64,000 nt of DNA from positions 1 through 64,000 of the forward strand of contig JAQCEJ010000007.1 in the NCBI GenBank assembly GCA_027618475.1. The letters run 5' to 3'. Every line of letters starts with the position of its first letter. Position 1 is the first letter of the stretch. Both the position numbers and the translations under genes were made by a program. This document shows, in pieces, positions 17,573 through 26,530 of the stretch. The DNA comes from Planctomycetota bacterium (GTDB lineage: Bacteria > Planctomycetota > Planctomycetia > Planctomycetales > Planctomycetaceae). Under the pieces are notes generated by a model. That model did not search any database. It was not told the origin of the DNA and was given only the letters and a program-made list of their open reading frames with translations.

Positions 17573-18667
17573 TTAATCCGGTTGCGAAAACTCTTCGAGT
17601 GCCCCTTGATCGAGTTCGATGCCATGCCCCGGTCGATCGGGGGCGATCGCCATACTCTTCTCGAACCTGACAGGCTCTTTGGCGAGCTTGTTCCACGTCA
17701 GGTCCGAATATTCGAGATACAACACCTCGGGCAAACTCGCTGCGAGATGAACGCCGATTTCGAGTAGCGTATTTCCCAGCGAAACGGGAATGCCAAAATC
17801 ACCGGCGAGATACGCTGCCGCACGCGACATGCCGATCGACCCATGCACATTGAGCACATCGACGCCTCCCGCTTCGAGCAATCGGCGTTTTCCGGTAAAC
17901 CCAAGATACTCGCCCGTGTTGATGCGAGTCATTGGCAATGCTGTGCGGAGCGACGCATACCCGGCGTAATCTTCCCGCGTTATCGGATCTTCGACCCAGT
18001 ACAGGTCATAACCATGATCGAGATAAATCTGACAGCGGCGAATCGCTTCCTTCGGACTCCACGCTTCATTCGCGTCGATCATCAATTTCGCCTCGGTCCC
18101 CATCACGTCGCGAGCGATCGCAAGACGGTTCAAATCCCAGGCGATGTCGGGGTGTCCGACTTTGATCTTGATGCCAGTGAAGCCCATCGTTTTGAAATCG
18201 GCGAGGCGTTCGCGAAACTGGTCGTCATTCAAACGATAATCGAGAGTGCTGCCGTACGCGGGGACCGCCGATTTCGTCCCTCCCAACAATCGGTACAGCG
18301 GTAGATCGAGCGACTTGGCCATCAAGTCCCATACGGCGGTTTCAACGGCAAGAGGGAGTGTTGCGGCACCGACGTTGCCTCCGCGCGGCCGTGAGATCCC
18401 GAGGGCCAACCCGCACGGATTCTCCCCAATAATTGCCGGCCATGTGTTGTACTCGAACTGTGCGACAAGTTGTTTCAACCCCGGAGTCGGCTTCCCCTGC
18501 TGCAGATCGAAGCCGATTCCCGTCAGACCGTTCGCCGTGATGAGTTCTAGCACCGTCATCCAATGGACGGCAAATTCGACCTGAGAATCGCCGATCGGCA
18601 TGGCCAGATCGAGTCTCACGCGGTGCAGTTTGTAGTCGGAAATCGTCAACGATGTCGATGCGGCCAT
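17573..18667 (-). CDS. mandelate racemase/enolase superfamily enzyme
   Basis: A 364-residue member of the enolase superfamily. The barrel carries K167-x-K169 at the end of the second strand and metal ligands in D198 (MIDANEAW), E226 (VEDP) and E253 (NTGEYLG), so metal-assisted proton abstraction next to a carboxylate is expected. The C-terminal site that normally gives the second catalytic base has Asn in GNTLLEIGVHL where many relatives have His, so it cannot be a simple copy of mandelate racemase; a dehydratase or epimerase acting on a sugar acid is possible. The gene is divergent from the PhyH gene with 116 bases between them. Substrate unknown. Confidence 0.85.
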   Translation of the reverse strand: MAASTSLTISDYKLHRVRLDLAMPIGDSQVEFAVHWMTVLELITANGLTGIGFDLQQGKPTPGLKQLVAQFEYNTWPAIIGENPCGLALGISRPRGGNVGAATLPLAVETAVWDLMAKSLDLPLYRLLGGTKSAVPAYGSTLDYRLNDDQFRERLADFKTMGFTGIKIKVGHPDIAWDLNRLAIARDVMGTEAKLMIDANEAWSPKEAIRRCQIYLDHGYDLYWVEDPITREDYAGYASLRTALPMTRINTGEYLGFTGKRRLLEAGGVDVLNVHGSIGMSRAAAYLAGDFGIPVSLGNTLLEIGVHLAASLPEVLYLEYSDLTWNKLAKEPVRFEKSMAIAPDRPGHGIELDQGALEEFSQPD

Positions 18668-18783
18668 GCCTGAAAATCCTTGTGCCGGTAGGAAACAGTT
18701 TTCGAATCGGATATGATATCAGGGTTCGTTCATATTTGGCATCTGAATGATAGATATTTGTCTGATTCCCGGAGCACACGACT

Positions 18784-19653
18784 ATGTCAACGACGACCGA
18801 GCCGACCAACACGACGATTGAAGCGACCATTGTCGACACCGATTTTTCGAGCCTGTCGACGGCGCAGAAAATTAAACATCTCGAAATTGAGGGATATGTC
18901 GTCCTGCCGAAGATGATTTCTCCGGAAGCGATCACCAGCATCCGTGAAGAACTCGACCGGCTCCCGACGATACCCACCGACTACAGCGACAACCAGCGCG
19001 GACATCGCGAAGTTCATTTCAGCGATTCGCCCGCGTGCATCAATCTGATTGCCAATCCGCCGATGCTCGAATTTCTGTCGACGCTTTTCGGTGACGAACT
19101 CGTTTGCACGAGTTGCATGTTCGCCCTTTCCCGCCCCGGGCATCCCGGTATCGCTATTCACACCGATGCCCAGCCTTACGGGTCGGAAATTTTCGGCGTG
19201 CAGGCGAGCAGCCCCCGACTGGTGCGCGTGTTGTATTATCTCGACGATCTAACCCCGGAACGTGCCCCGCTGAAGGTCATCCCGCATTCTCATCTTTCGC
19301 TGCACGCCGACGGGAACCCGTACAATCGTTACCTGCGTCATCCTGAAGAGGTCATGGTTTGCTGCAAGGCGGGAGACGCAGCGATTATCAATCAGACGAT
19401 CTTTCACGCCAATTATCCGAACGTCAGTCAGGAAAACCGACGATTGCTCGCAATCGCCTATCGACCGGCCTGGGCCGGACCGATCGCCGACATTCCCGAC
19501 TGGCCCGCCGACAAAATTGCCGCGCTCCCCGATCACGTTCGCCCGTTATTTAACAGTCTGAACACTCGCAAGATCGATTTCAAAGTCCCCAATCGTCCCA
19601 CCAATATGCGCACTGAAGCACCAGGCATCAATCCCAGCCGCTGGAATGATTAG
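18784..19653 (+). CDS. phytanoyl-CoA dioxygenase (PhyH) family protein
   Basis: A 289-residue Fe(II)/2-oxoglutarate-dependent oxygenase of the PhyH family. The iron triad is visible as H126-T-D128 (AIHTDAQ) and H208 (FHANYP), and R219/R220 in ENRRLLAIAYRP fits the 2-oxoglutarate carboxylate anchor. PhyH enzymes hydroxylate an unactivated carbon of a small substrate; which one is not evident. It is cytoplasmic (no signal). GGAG lies about 10 bases before the ATG. It stands divergent from one enolase-superfamily gene and 125 bases before a Tat-exported Gfo/Idh-like gene, suggesting a shared catabolic locus (inference). Confidence 0.88.
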   Translation: MSTTTEPTNTTIEATIVDTDFSSLSTAQKIKHLEIEGYVVLPKMISPEAITSIREELDRLPTIPTDYSDNQRGHREVHFSDSPACINLIANPPMLEFLSTLFGDELVCTSCMFALSRPGHPGIAIHTDAQPYGSEIFGVQASSPRLVRVLYYLDDLTPERAPLKVIPHSHLSLHADGNPYNRYLRHPEEVMVCCKAGDAAIINQTIFHANYPNVSQENRRLLAIAYRPAWAGPIADIPDWPADKIAALPDHVRPLFNSLNTRKIDFKVPNRPTNMRTEAPGINPSRWND

Positions 19654-19778
19654 GTCCGATTTCAGGAATGAGTCGAGTGACATCTCTTCAAGGCGATACG
19701 CCCCGCATCGCCTTCGACATTGTTCATTCCTCGATCTTGTTCCTCCCGCCGTTTCTGTTCTCTTGAGAAGGTATTGTC

Positions 19779-21116
19779 ATGAATTCTCTGCACACACTGT
19801 CGCGACGATCGTTTCTTCAATTCAGCGGAGTTCTTGCAGGATCGTCGCTGTTGCCGTGGAATTCTCTCCGAGCCGGAGAGGCGGCATCCGAGCGTTTGAA
19901 AGTCGCCGCAGTCTTCACCCAGTTCACACATCGCTCTCATGCGAATGTGATTCTCGAAAACTTTCTCCACCCGTACATCTTCAACGGCAAGAAGACCGAG
20001 TCGGGAATGGACGTCGTTTCGTTTTACGCCGACCAGACGCCCGGCGGCGATATGTCGCACGACGTCGCCAAACAATTCGGCATTCCGATGTACGAGACGA
20101 TCGACCAGGCGTTGTGTCTCGGCGGCAGCGAACTCGCAGTCGACGCCGTTCTGTCGATCGGTGAGCATGGCAACTACCCGATCAACGAACTGGGACAGAA
20201 AGAGTATCCTCGCAAACGATTTTTTGACGAAATCGTCGCTGTGATGAAACGATCGGGGCGATTCGTTCCGGTGTTTAACGATAAGCATCTTTCGTATCGC
20301 TGGGACTGGGCGAAGGAGATGTACGACACGGCGTGCGAGTGCGGCATTCCCTTTATGGCTGGGAGCAGCGTTCCGCTGGCGCAACGGAAACCGATGCTCG
20401 AACTCCCCGATGATTTCGTTGTCGACGAAGCAATTTCGATTCATGGCGGCCCCCTCGAAATTTATGATTTTCACGGACTCGAAGTCTTACAGTCGATGAT
20501 CGAAGCACGCCGAGGGGGCGAAACCGGCGTCGCGAGCGTCGAATTCCTCAGCGGTGATGCCCTTTGGCAGGCCGCCGATGAAGGCCGCTGGTCGCGAGAG
20601 ATCGCCGAGCAGGCGATGATCGCCGAGCGGGGCGATCTGGGCGAGGGAAATCTCACCCGCTTTGAAGGAGAAGAAGAGAGTGATCCTCATGCCATTCTGA
20701 TTCAGTATACCGACGGAACGCGGGCGACCATCCTCCGACTCGGTAAGAGTGCCACGCGCTGGAATTTCGGATGTCGGCTCAAGGGATCCAACGATATTCA
20801 CGCCACTCATTTTTACGTCGGTCCGTGGAACAACCGAAACCTGTTCAAAGCGTTATCGCATGCGATTCAAGACCACTTCTGCAATGCGTGTGCTCCCTAT
20901 CCGGTCGAACGCACCTTGATGACGACCGGCATTCTCGATGCGGCGATGCATTCGCGAAAAGAACAGAATGCACTCGCCACCCCCGAACTCGAGTTCGCCT
21001 ACGACGCCAAAGATTTTCGCGCGATGCGAGAAACGGGAGCGTCGTGGAAGATCATCACCGACGACATGCCCGAACCGCGCGGACTGGATCGAAGTGGATT
21101 CGACCTGAAAGAATAG
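19779..21116 (+). CDS. Tat-exported Gfo/Idh/MocA-like protein
   Basis: A 445-residue protein with a twin-arginine signal (SRRSFLQFSG, about 8-17) starting at an ATG behind GAGAAGG (19765-19771). The body follows the Gfo/Idh/MocA layout (a Rossmann-like half to about 185, then a beta-sheet half), and matches a group common in planctomycetes. However the expected GxGxxG nucleotide loop is not visible after the first strand (VAAVFTQFTHRSHA), and the EKP motif is also absent (NDKHLSYRW instead). It may bind a cofactor differently or have lost oxidoreductase activity. Neighbours: PhyH upstream, a 2-hydroxyacid dehydrogenase gene converging 10 bases downstream. Confidence 0.75.
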   Translation: MNSLHTLSRRSFLQFSGVLAGSSLLPWNSLRAGEAASERLKVAAVFTQFTHRSHANVILENFLHPYIFNGKKTESGMDVVSFYADQTPGGDMSHDVAKQFGIPMYETIDQALCLGGSELAVDAVLSIGEHGNYPINELGQKEYPRKRFFDEIVAVMKRSGRFVPVFNDKHLSYRWDWAKEMYDTACECGIPFMAGSSVPLAQRKPMLELPDDFVVDEAISIHGGPLEIYDFHGLEVLQSMIEARRGGETGVASVEFLSGDALWQAADEGRWSREIAEQAMIAERGDLGEGNLTRFEGEEESDPHAILIQYTDGTRATILRLGKSATRWNFGCRLKGSNDIHATHFYVGPWNNRNLFKALSHAIQDHFCNACAPYPVERTLMTTGILDAAMHSRKEQNALATPELEFAYDAKDFRAMRETGASWKIITDDMPEPRGLDRSGFDLKE

Positions 21117-21126
21117 GCGGTCTCGA

Positions 21127-22152
21127 TCAGTTCCCTTGAATCTGCTCGGGGGTCAACTCGTTCAGCAGCGGTTCGCCGGCGCAGTAGCGTTTCAGATTGT
21201 TCGAGAAGATATCGAAAATTCGCTCTTGAAAATGCGGGCTCAAACTCGATCCCGAGATATGCGGCGTAAGCACGACGTTCGGCAGGCTCCACAGCGGGTG
21301 TTCGGGAGGAAGCGGATACGCATAATGCACGTCGATCGCCGCACCGCGAATCCATTGTTCTTTCATGCAGCGAATGAGAGACTGTTCGTCAATCAATCCG
21401 GCGCGTGCAGGGTTGAGCAGCACAGCCGAAGGCTTGAGCATTTTCAACTCGGTTTCCCCCATCATGCCCGCCGTAGCATTGGTGATCGGCATAGCCATAA
21501 TCAGGTAATCGAGGACCGAGAGAAACTCTCCCTTCTGATCAGGAGAAAAAACACGATGAGGGAGCGTCCCTTCGGGATCCCCGGTACCGGGGACACAATA
21601 GGTGAGAGGGCGGGACTTGGTCTTCCCGTTGCGTGTGAGCGTCCAGATTTCGAGACCCATCTGGCGAAGCTGTCGAGCGGTTTCGCGGGCCATGCCGCCG
21701 TAACCGTAAAATCCGACGACCGACCCCCGCAGTTCGGACTGAAATCTCGCCGCGCGGTCGAAACTCGCCTTCTTCTGATTGTCGAGCATTTCAAGCAGAT
21801 GGCGATGCCAGAGAATCATCATCATGACGTTCCACTCGGCCATGGGAATATCGAAATTCCCCAGTCCGTTGGTCACTCGAATCCCCCGTTCGACGAGCGA
21901 GTGTCCGAAAATCTGGCTGTATCCCGCCGAGGTAAGCTGGATCCATTTCACGGTGGTACATTCGTCGAAATTCGACGGAAGCAGTTCACAGAGCAGGCAA
22001 TCGGCCGCGTTTAACAAGTCGCGATCGACCGGCACGCCTGCAACTTCGGTCGAGGGACCGAGCAACACCTCATTCGCCCCGGCGTGGTGCAATTGTTCGA
22101 TGAACTGAGGTTTTGAATCCAGAAGAATGAGAACATTCGGATGAGACGTCAT
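21127..22152 (-). CDS. D-2-hydroxyacid dehydrogenase-like protein
   Basis: A 341-residue protein of the D-isomer-specific 2-hydroxyacid dehydrogenase family. The coenzyme loop is GFYGYGGMARETA (about 147-159). Catalytic Arg is R250 (NPARAGLID) and His H298 (TPHISGSS). In the family the general-acid partner Glu sits in the EPLP segment; here the segment reads DVHYAYPLPPEHPLW, so Y279 occupies the Glu position. Turnover may be altered or lost. The ATG at 22152 (MTSHPNVLI) is preferred to an in-frame start at 22215. It is the last gene of a run of four minus-strand genes from 26530. The substrate is unknown. Confidence 0.78.
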   Translation of the reverse strand: MTSHPNVLILLDSKPQFIEQLHHAGANEVLLGPSTEVAGVPVDRDLLNAADCLLCELLPSNFDECTTVKWIQLTSAGYSQIFGHSLVERGIRVTNGLGNFDIPMAEWNVMMMILWHRHLLEMLDNQKKASFDRAARFQSELRGSVVGFYGYGGMARETARQLRQMGLEIWTLTRNGKTKSRPLTYCVPGTGDPEGTLPHRVFSPDQKGEFLSVLDYLIMAMPITNATAGMMGETELKMLKPSAVLLNPARAGLIDEQSLIRCMKEQWIRGAAIDVHYAYPLPPEHPLWSLPNVVLTPHISGSSLSPHFQERIFDIFSNNLKRYCAGEPLLNELTPEQIQGN

Positions 22153-22233
22153 GATGAATTTCGGATTCGATGTCTTGAAAGGAGAAGAGCAACGTCGAAC
22201 ATGGTACGGCCACAACGGAGCTTTCGGCGCTGG

Positions 22234-23466
22234 TTAGACCGGCACCCCTTTGCCGCCGGGAACGACGTTCCATTCGTTCGTGTTGGGAACGAACGGGAAC
22301 TTCGCTTTGATCTCGTCGGTCAATCTCACGCCGAGGCCCGGTGCCTGAGGCGGAAGAATGTAACCGTCTTCGAATCGATAACCGTCGGCATAAATTTCAG
22401 TATGCAGCGGACCGGCCAGTGGCGGGATTTCGAGTATCGCAATGTTTGAACAGGCAAATGCGGCATGAATGTTTTCCATCACGCCGGCTCCCGAACTCCA
22501 CGCATGTGTGGCGACTTTGCGTCCCTGCCGGGCAAACATGTTGGCCGTTTCGACGAATGGCACGATGCCGATGTAAGAGGCATCGGGCTGGGCAATATCG
22601 AGCGCTTCGAGTTTCGCGTATTGTGCGAATTCTTCAATCGTCGTCAGACATTCGCCACCGGCGACGGGAACCTTCGTCGCCGCGCAGAGCTGCGAATATC
22701 CTTCGATATCGTTGTAATGCAAGGGTTCTTCAAAGAAGACGAGATCAAATGGTTCCAGAGACTTGAGCACTTTAATCGCGGTATCGGCGTTCCAGGCGTC
22801 GCCGTAGATCGCACCGTCGTTGCTCATGTGGGCATCGAGGGCCAGCGAAAAACCGTCGCCGGTATGTTGGCGAACGACATCGAGTTTCTCGCATTCGAGA
22901 TCGATCCACGCCTGCGGTGAATCGCCCCAGAACGATTGCTTCGCGTTCGGTTCGAACCAGCCGGTCGCCACTTTAGTGGCGCGGAAACCGGCCTCGCGAT
23001 AGGTGTCTATTTTTCGTAACAGCTCGCTCCACGGATAGGTGCTCACGCTCCCCGTTGCATAACAGAGCAATTTGTCGGCATGACGAGGACCGAGCAATTC
23101 GTGTACGGGTTTGCCTTCCATCTTGCCGCGAAGATCCCAGAGGGCACCTTCCAGACCGGCAAGAACGCTGACTCCCACCCCGAGGCGTGCCCAGAAGTTG
23201 GCACAGTGATACATTCGCCGCCACAATTCTCGCGGGTCGATTTCGTCATCCGACAGGCCGACCAGTATCGGCTTAAAAAATTCGACAATCGCCGGGACGA
23301 TCTCGGGGGCATGATATCCCGTGTAAGTCTCGCCGATGCCGATGAGTTCGGTGTCGGTATGAATTTCGATGAACGCCGCCGTTCTCTTCGTTCGAATCGA
23401 CGACACCCACGGGTCGTTGGTGCACGGCCCTGTTAACAATACGGTCTTGACGTCGGTAATCTTCAA
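22234..23466 (-). CDS. galactonate dehydratase-like enolase superfamily enzyme
   Basis: A 410-residue enolase-superfamily enzyme of the mandelate racemase/galactonate dehydratase type. Metal ligands appear as D211 (LALDAHM), E247 (FFEEPLH) and E272 (AGGECL). K165 in RATKVATGW lies at the second-strand base position, and H321 in ATHAWSSGAG with D295 in QPDAS can form the His-Asp dyad, so the enzyme is probably active, most likely dehydrating a sugar acid in the cytoplasm. The start is a TTG at 23466; a GAGGA about 8 bases upstream supports it and no in-frame ATG exists nearby. The glycosidase-like gene lies 24 bases upstream. Confidence 0.85.
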   Translation of the reverse strand: MKITDVKTVLLTGPCTNDPWVSSIRTKRTAAFIEIHTDTELIGIGETYTGYHAPEIVPAIVEFFKPILVGLSDDEIDPRELWRRMYHCANFWARLGVGVSVLAGLEGALWDLRGKMEGKPVHELLGPRHADKLLCYATGSVSTYPWSELLRKIDTYREAGFRATKVATGWFEPNAKQSFWGDSPQAWIDLECEKLDVVRQHTGDGFSLALDAHMSNDGAIYGDAWNADTAIKVLKSLEPFDLVFFEEPLHYNDIEGYSQLCAATKVPVAGGECLTTIEEFAQYAKLEALDIAQPDASYIGIVPFVETANMFARQGRKVATHAWSSGAGVMENIHAAFACSNIAILEIPPLAGPLHTEIYADGYRFEDGYILPPQAPGLGVRLTDEIKAKFPFVPNTNEWNVVPGGKGVPV

Positions 23467-23490
23467 GGGAGATAGTCCTCGTTCAAATGG

Positions 23491-25104
23491 TCATTCATCG
23501 GCGTTAAAGTACAGGGCATAGAACTTGATCTCTTCGCGCTTTGCGCCTTCGAAAGTGACGCGAACACGAATGGTTGTTCCAGCAACGTCGGACGCCTCGC
23601 CTTGCGTCCAGCGGACAGGAACCCGAACACCCGATTCTTTTACCACGGAGGCATTCTCATTCGCAAATGCGGCGAGTGGATGTTCAAATTCGTCAAGTAA
23701 TTCAATTCGTAATGTCGCATCGGGCGAAAGGCCATCGGCATTGACGATTAATTCTCCCCCCACAGGCACGACGAACGGCAGTGTCACCAGTTGAGACGGC
23801 GGTTCAGACTGCAGCGGGCTCAACGATGCAAAACCGTCGCGTCGCATCGTCAGCAGGCCGACGCCCCCATACGTTTCGGCACCGGTGGCAGAGGCGCTCA
23901 AATCCCAGTTGCCGTACCAGATGTATGTTTCGTCCCCCACCTGTTCGAATCCCTGTCCGGTAATCAAACCCCGTTGATCCCATTCGCCGTCGTCGCCGGC
24001 GGGAACAAAAACCGAGTCGATCACCGGTTCGCGGAATTTGATGCCGTCGTTGCTGATCAGCAGGCCGAGAGGCATCCGTCGGTCGGCGACGTTTTCCGAA
24101 CCTTCCCATAAACCGTGCAGACCGATCAACACATTGCCGCGATTCCAGATGCTGGCAGGAGAATGCGATTCCTTGCCCTGCGCCTGAGGTTTGGGAACAT
24201 AACCGTCTCGCATGTACGCAAACGACTTCGCGTGACTCCAATTCAAAAAGTCGTGCGAATGAAACGACGTCATCACTCGGCCGCACGGTGTGCCGTCGGG
24301 AAGATGAACCCAGGGGGAGAGCTGTTGTCCGGTGAGATAATACGTATCCTTCCACTTGTACAAGCCCATTTGCTCGGTGTGCTCGGGGGGGAGCGGCATG
24401 TCTTTCGTCGAAATGGCATAATTCTTCGGCGGACCGGCGGTCTGCAGCTTCCAGTGAAACCCATCGGCGCTCAACAGCGGAACCGAAGTCGTCCAACCGT
24501 AAGCGGGGGCTTCCTCCCAGCGAATCTGGTGGATCATTTTATAACGACGCTCGGGATCGGGATCGTCTGGTTCATGCAGAATGACGAGCGTCAATCCCGT
24601 GACGTCGGGGGGATCGATCAGCACCAGGTTGTTCTCTTTGCTGCCGCGATATTCAACAAGTCCAAGCTTCGGCTTGACCCAATGAATTCCGTCGTCGCTT
24701 TCGGCGTACGCCGCCATACAGCCTTTGTAGGCCGTTTTTCTGGCCACCGATTGAATCGCCTCGTGATCGATGGCGATGTACCACATGCGAAACTTGCCGT
24801 TCTCGCGGATGATCGACCCGTAAAACTGAGCACGATACGAATCGGGTTCTCCTTCTTTGCCGCGGGCCAGCACGGGGTTTTGCGGATGTTTCCGGGGCTG
24901 ATGAATCGTCAGTTTCAGATTCTGCTTGTAAGGAATCGAAACATCATCAAACGAAAAGATCGTCATCGACGACGACGATTCGCGCGTTGACGATTCGGCG
25001 GTGTGGCCTGTTTCCGCCGATGAGGCTATCGCGCCGGCGGCAATGGCGGGAATGAGAGAACTGCCGACGAACTGTCGGCGCGTCAGGCTGCTTTTGGGGG
25101 TCAT
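23491..25104 (-). CDS. Tat-exported beta-propeller glycosidase-like protein
   Basis: A 537-residue protein with a twin-arginine signal (SLTRRQFVGSS, about 6-16). The main part (about 45-420) has the repeated beta pattern of five-bladed-propeller glycoside hydrolases of the GH32/43/68 kind: blades with FRMWYIAID, AAYAESDDGIHW, TSVPLLSADGFHW, SFHSHDFLNWSHA and LLISNDGIKF are recurrent SxDGxxW-type strands. A C-terminal beta sandwich follows (about 425-537). Catalytic acids cannot be assigned by eye. It likely acts on or binds polysaccharide outside the cytoplasm. The ATG at 25104 is preferred to a TTG at 25125. It lies between an FG-GAP gene and the enolase-superfamily gene in one run. Confidence 0.7.
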   Translation of the reverse strand: MTPKSSLTRRQFVGSSLIPAIAAGAIASSAETGHTAESSTRESSSSMTIFSFDDVSIPYKQNLKLTIHQPRKHPQNPVLARGKEGEPDSYRAQFYGSIIRENGKFRMWYIAIDHEAIQSVARKTAYKGCMAAYAESDDGIHWVKPKLGLVEYRGSKENNLVLIDPPDVTGLTLVILHEPDDPDPERRYKMIHQIRWEEAPAYGWTTSVPLLSADGFHWKLQTAGPPKNYAISTKDMPLPPEHTEQMGLYKWKDTYYLTGQQLSPWVHLPDGTPCGRVMTSFHSHDFLNWSHAKSFAYMRDGYVPKPQAQGKESHSPASIWNRGNVLIGLHGLWEGSENVADRRMPLGLLISNDGIKFREPVIDSVFVPAGDDGEWDQRGLITGQGFEQVGDETYIWYGNWDLSASATGAETYGGVGLLTMRRDGFASLSPLQSEPPSQLVTLPFVVPVGGELIVNADGLSPDATLRIELLDEFEHPLAAFANENASVVKESGVRVPVRWTQGEASDVAGTTIRVRVTFEGAKREEIKFYALYFNADE

Positions 25105-25222
25105 GTGAAATCTTTCACGATGCAAATCGAGTCATGGGAGAGTTTATTTTTCGATGTTCCGGGTAATAGTTAACACCGATATTCGAATCACAAGGGACAC
25201 ACACGAGTAGAACGCGATGTCT

Positions 25223-26530
25223 TCATTTCTTCGTCGGCCCTTCGTTGCGCCACCAGCGCAGTTCGTTGTCGGTTCGCTCGGCACAGGCGGCGATGTCGAG
25301 ACGCTTGTCTCCGTCGAAATCGGCAAGAATCACCGTAACGGCATTCGTCCAGGGGGTTTTGAGCATGTGCATCGCCCACTCGCCCGTCGGGTCGCCCGAG
25401 TTTTCGAACCAGGCGATGCGTCCATCGGGGCTCCAGCCGGTGCCGACGATATCGATGTCGCCGTCGTCGTCGAGATCGCCTGCCACGGCTTCGAATCCGT
25501 GCGGAAAATGATGAACGACGTCGTGCTTGATCCATTCGGTCCCCCGTCCTGGGGTGCCGATGTTTTCATACCAGGCAATCTGATGAGATTCGACTCCCTC
25601 CGGAGAGGCTCCCCCCGCAATACCGAACGCCATGACGACATCGAGATCGCCGTCTTTGTCGATGTCGACTGGATGCCCGTGTGCGGGATACAACGTGTTG
25701 TCGTCGATCGCCGTTTTTTTCCATGTGTCGGTTTTGGGATTTTTCGGATTCGCATACCACATCACGTGATGCCCCGTCCGCGACGTACCTAGCAGATCGG
25801 GCTTGCCATCGCGGTTAAAATCGACGACGGCGATCGTACGTGTCTCACCGATCTCGGCGTCGATTTCGTGCCGCTTCCATTCGCTTCCGTTGCCGGGGCT
25901 CCCGACATTTTCGAACCAGTCGAATCGATTGCCGAACCGCCAGCTTGACGCCGCAACGTCGAGATCGCCGTCATCGTCGATATCGGTCAGAGCGACATCA
26001 TAAGAACCAGGAACTTCTTTTTCTTCGGCGACGCGATTCAACGTCCAGAGTTCGGTGATGTGGTCATTGCCGGGGTTGGCGTACCAGCGGATATCCCATT
26101 TTAGATTATCGACGATTACGACATCCAGATCGCCGTCCCGATCGATATCGCCGATATCATGCCGTTCGAGCCGAATCGGCTGATTCTCTTCGTTGTTGTA
26201 TTTTTGAATGAATGAGTGCGTGAACGTCCCTTTGCCGTCGTTGAGCAGCAGATAAAGATTGCTGTTCGGTTCGGCATCGGCGCTGGTGATGTCGAGATCG
26301 CCGTCACCGTCGAAATCCGCCGTAGCGATGCCATAGGCATACGTGTAATCGTGCAGCACCTGATGTTCGGTAAAAGTGAGCGGCCCGGCGACGACCTTTT
26401 TCGGAGCATCCTCACCTGGCGAAGGAACGCCCGAGACCGGTTTTTCTTGTGATAAGACCGGACCGGCGGCCAATGCGAGGACAACAACAGCCCATCGAAT
26501 GCGAGAAGTCAACTCGTAGAGGAACATCAT
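25223..26530 (-). CDS. exported FG-GAP/VCBS repeat protein
   Basis: A 435-residue secreted protein: signal peptide (about 1-25, ending Val-Leu-Ser-Gln), then seven FG-GAP/VCBS repeats, each with a calcium-type loop such as DFDGDGDLD, DIDRDGDLD, DIDDDGDLD, DFNRDGKPD, DIDKDGDLD, DLDDDGDID and DFDGDKRLD. This forms a seven-bladed, integrin-like beta propeller that usually binds ligands or polysaccharide. The ATG pair at 26530/26527 is preceded by AGGAG six bases away, so the longer frame to 26674 is not used. It is the first gene of the minus-strand run 26530 to 21127. Confidence 0.85.
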   Translation of the reverse strand: MMFLYELTSRIRWAVVVLALAAGPVLSQEKPVSGVPSPGEDAPKKVVAGPLTFTEHQVLHDYTYAYGIATADFDGDGDLDITSADAEPNSNLYLLLNDGKGTFTHSFIQKYNNEENQPIRLERHDIGDIDRDGDLDVVIVDNLKWDIRWYANPGNDHITELWTLNRVAEEKEVPGSYDVALTDIDDDGDLDVAASSWRFGNRFDWFENVGSPGNGSEWKRHEIDAEIGETRTIAVVDFNRDGKPDLLGTSRTGHHVMWYANPKNPKTDTWKKTAIDDNTLYPAHGHPVDIDKDGDLDVVMAFGIAGGASPEGVESHQIAWYENIGTPGRGTEWIKHDVVHHFPHGFEAVAGDLDDDGDIDIVGTGWSPDGRIAWFENSGDPTGEWAMHMLKTPWTNAVTVILADFDGDKRLDIAACAERTDNELRWWRNEGPTKK

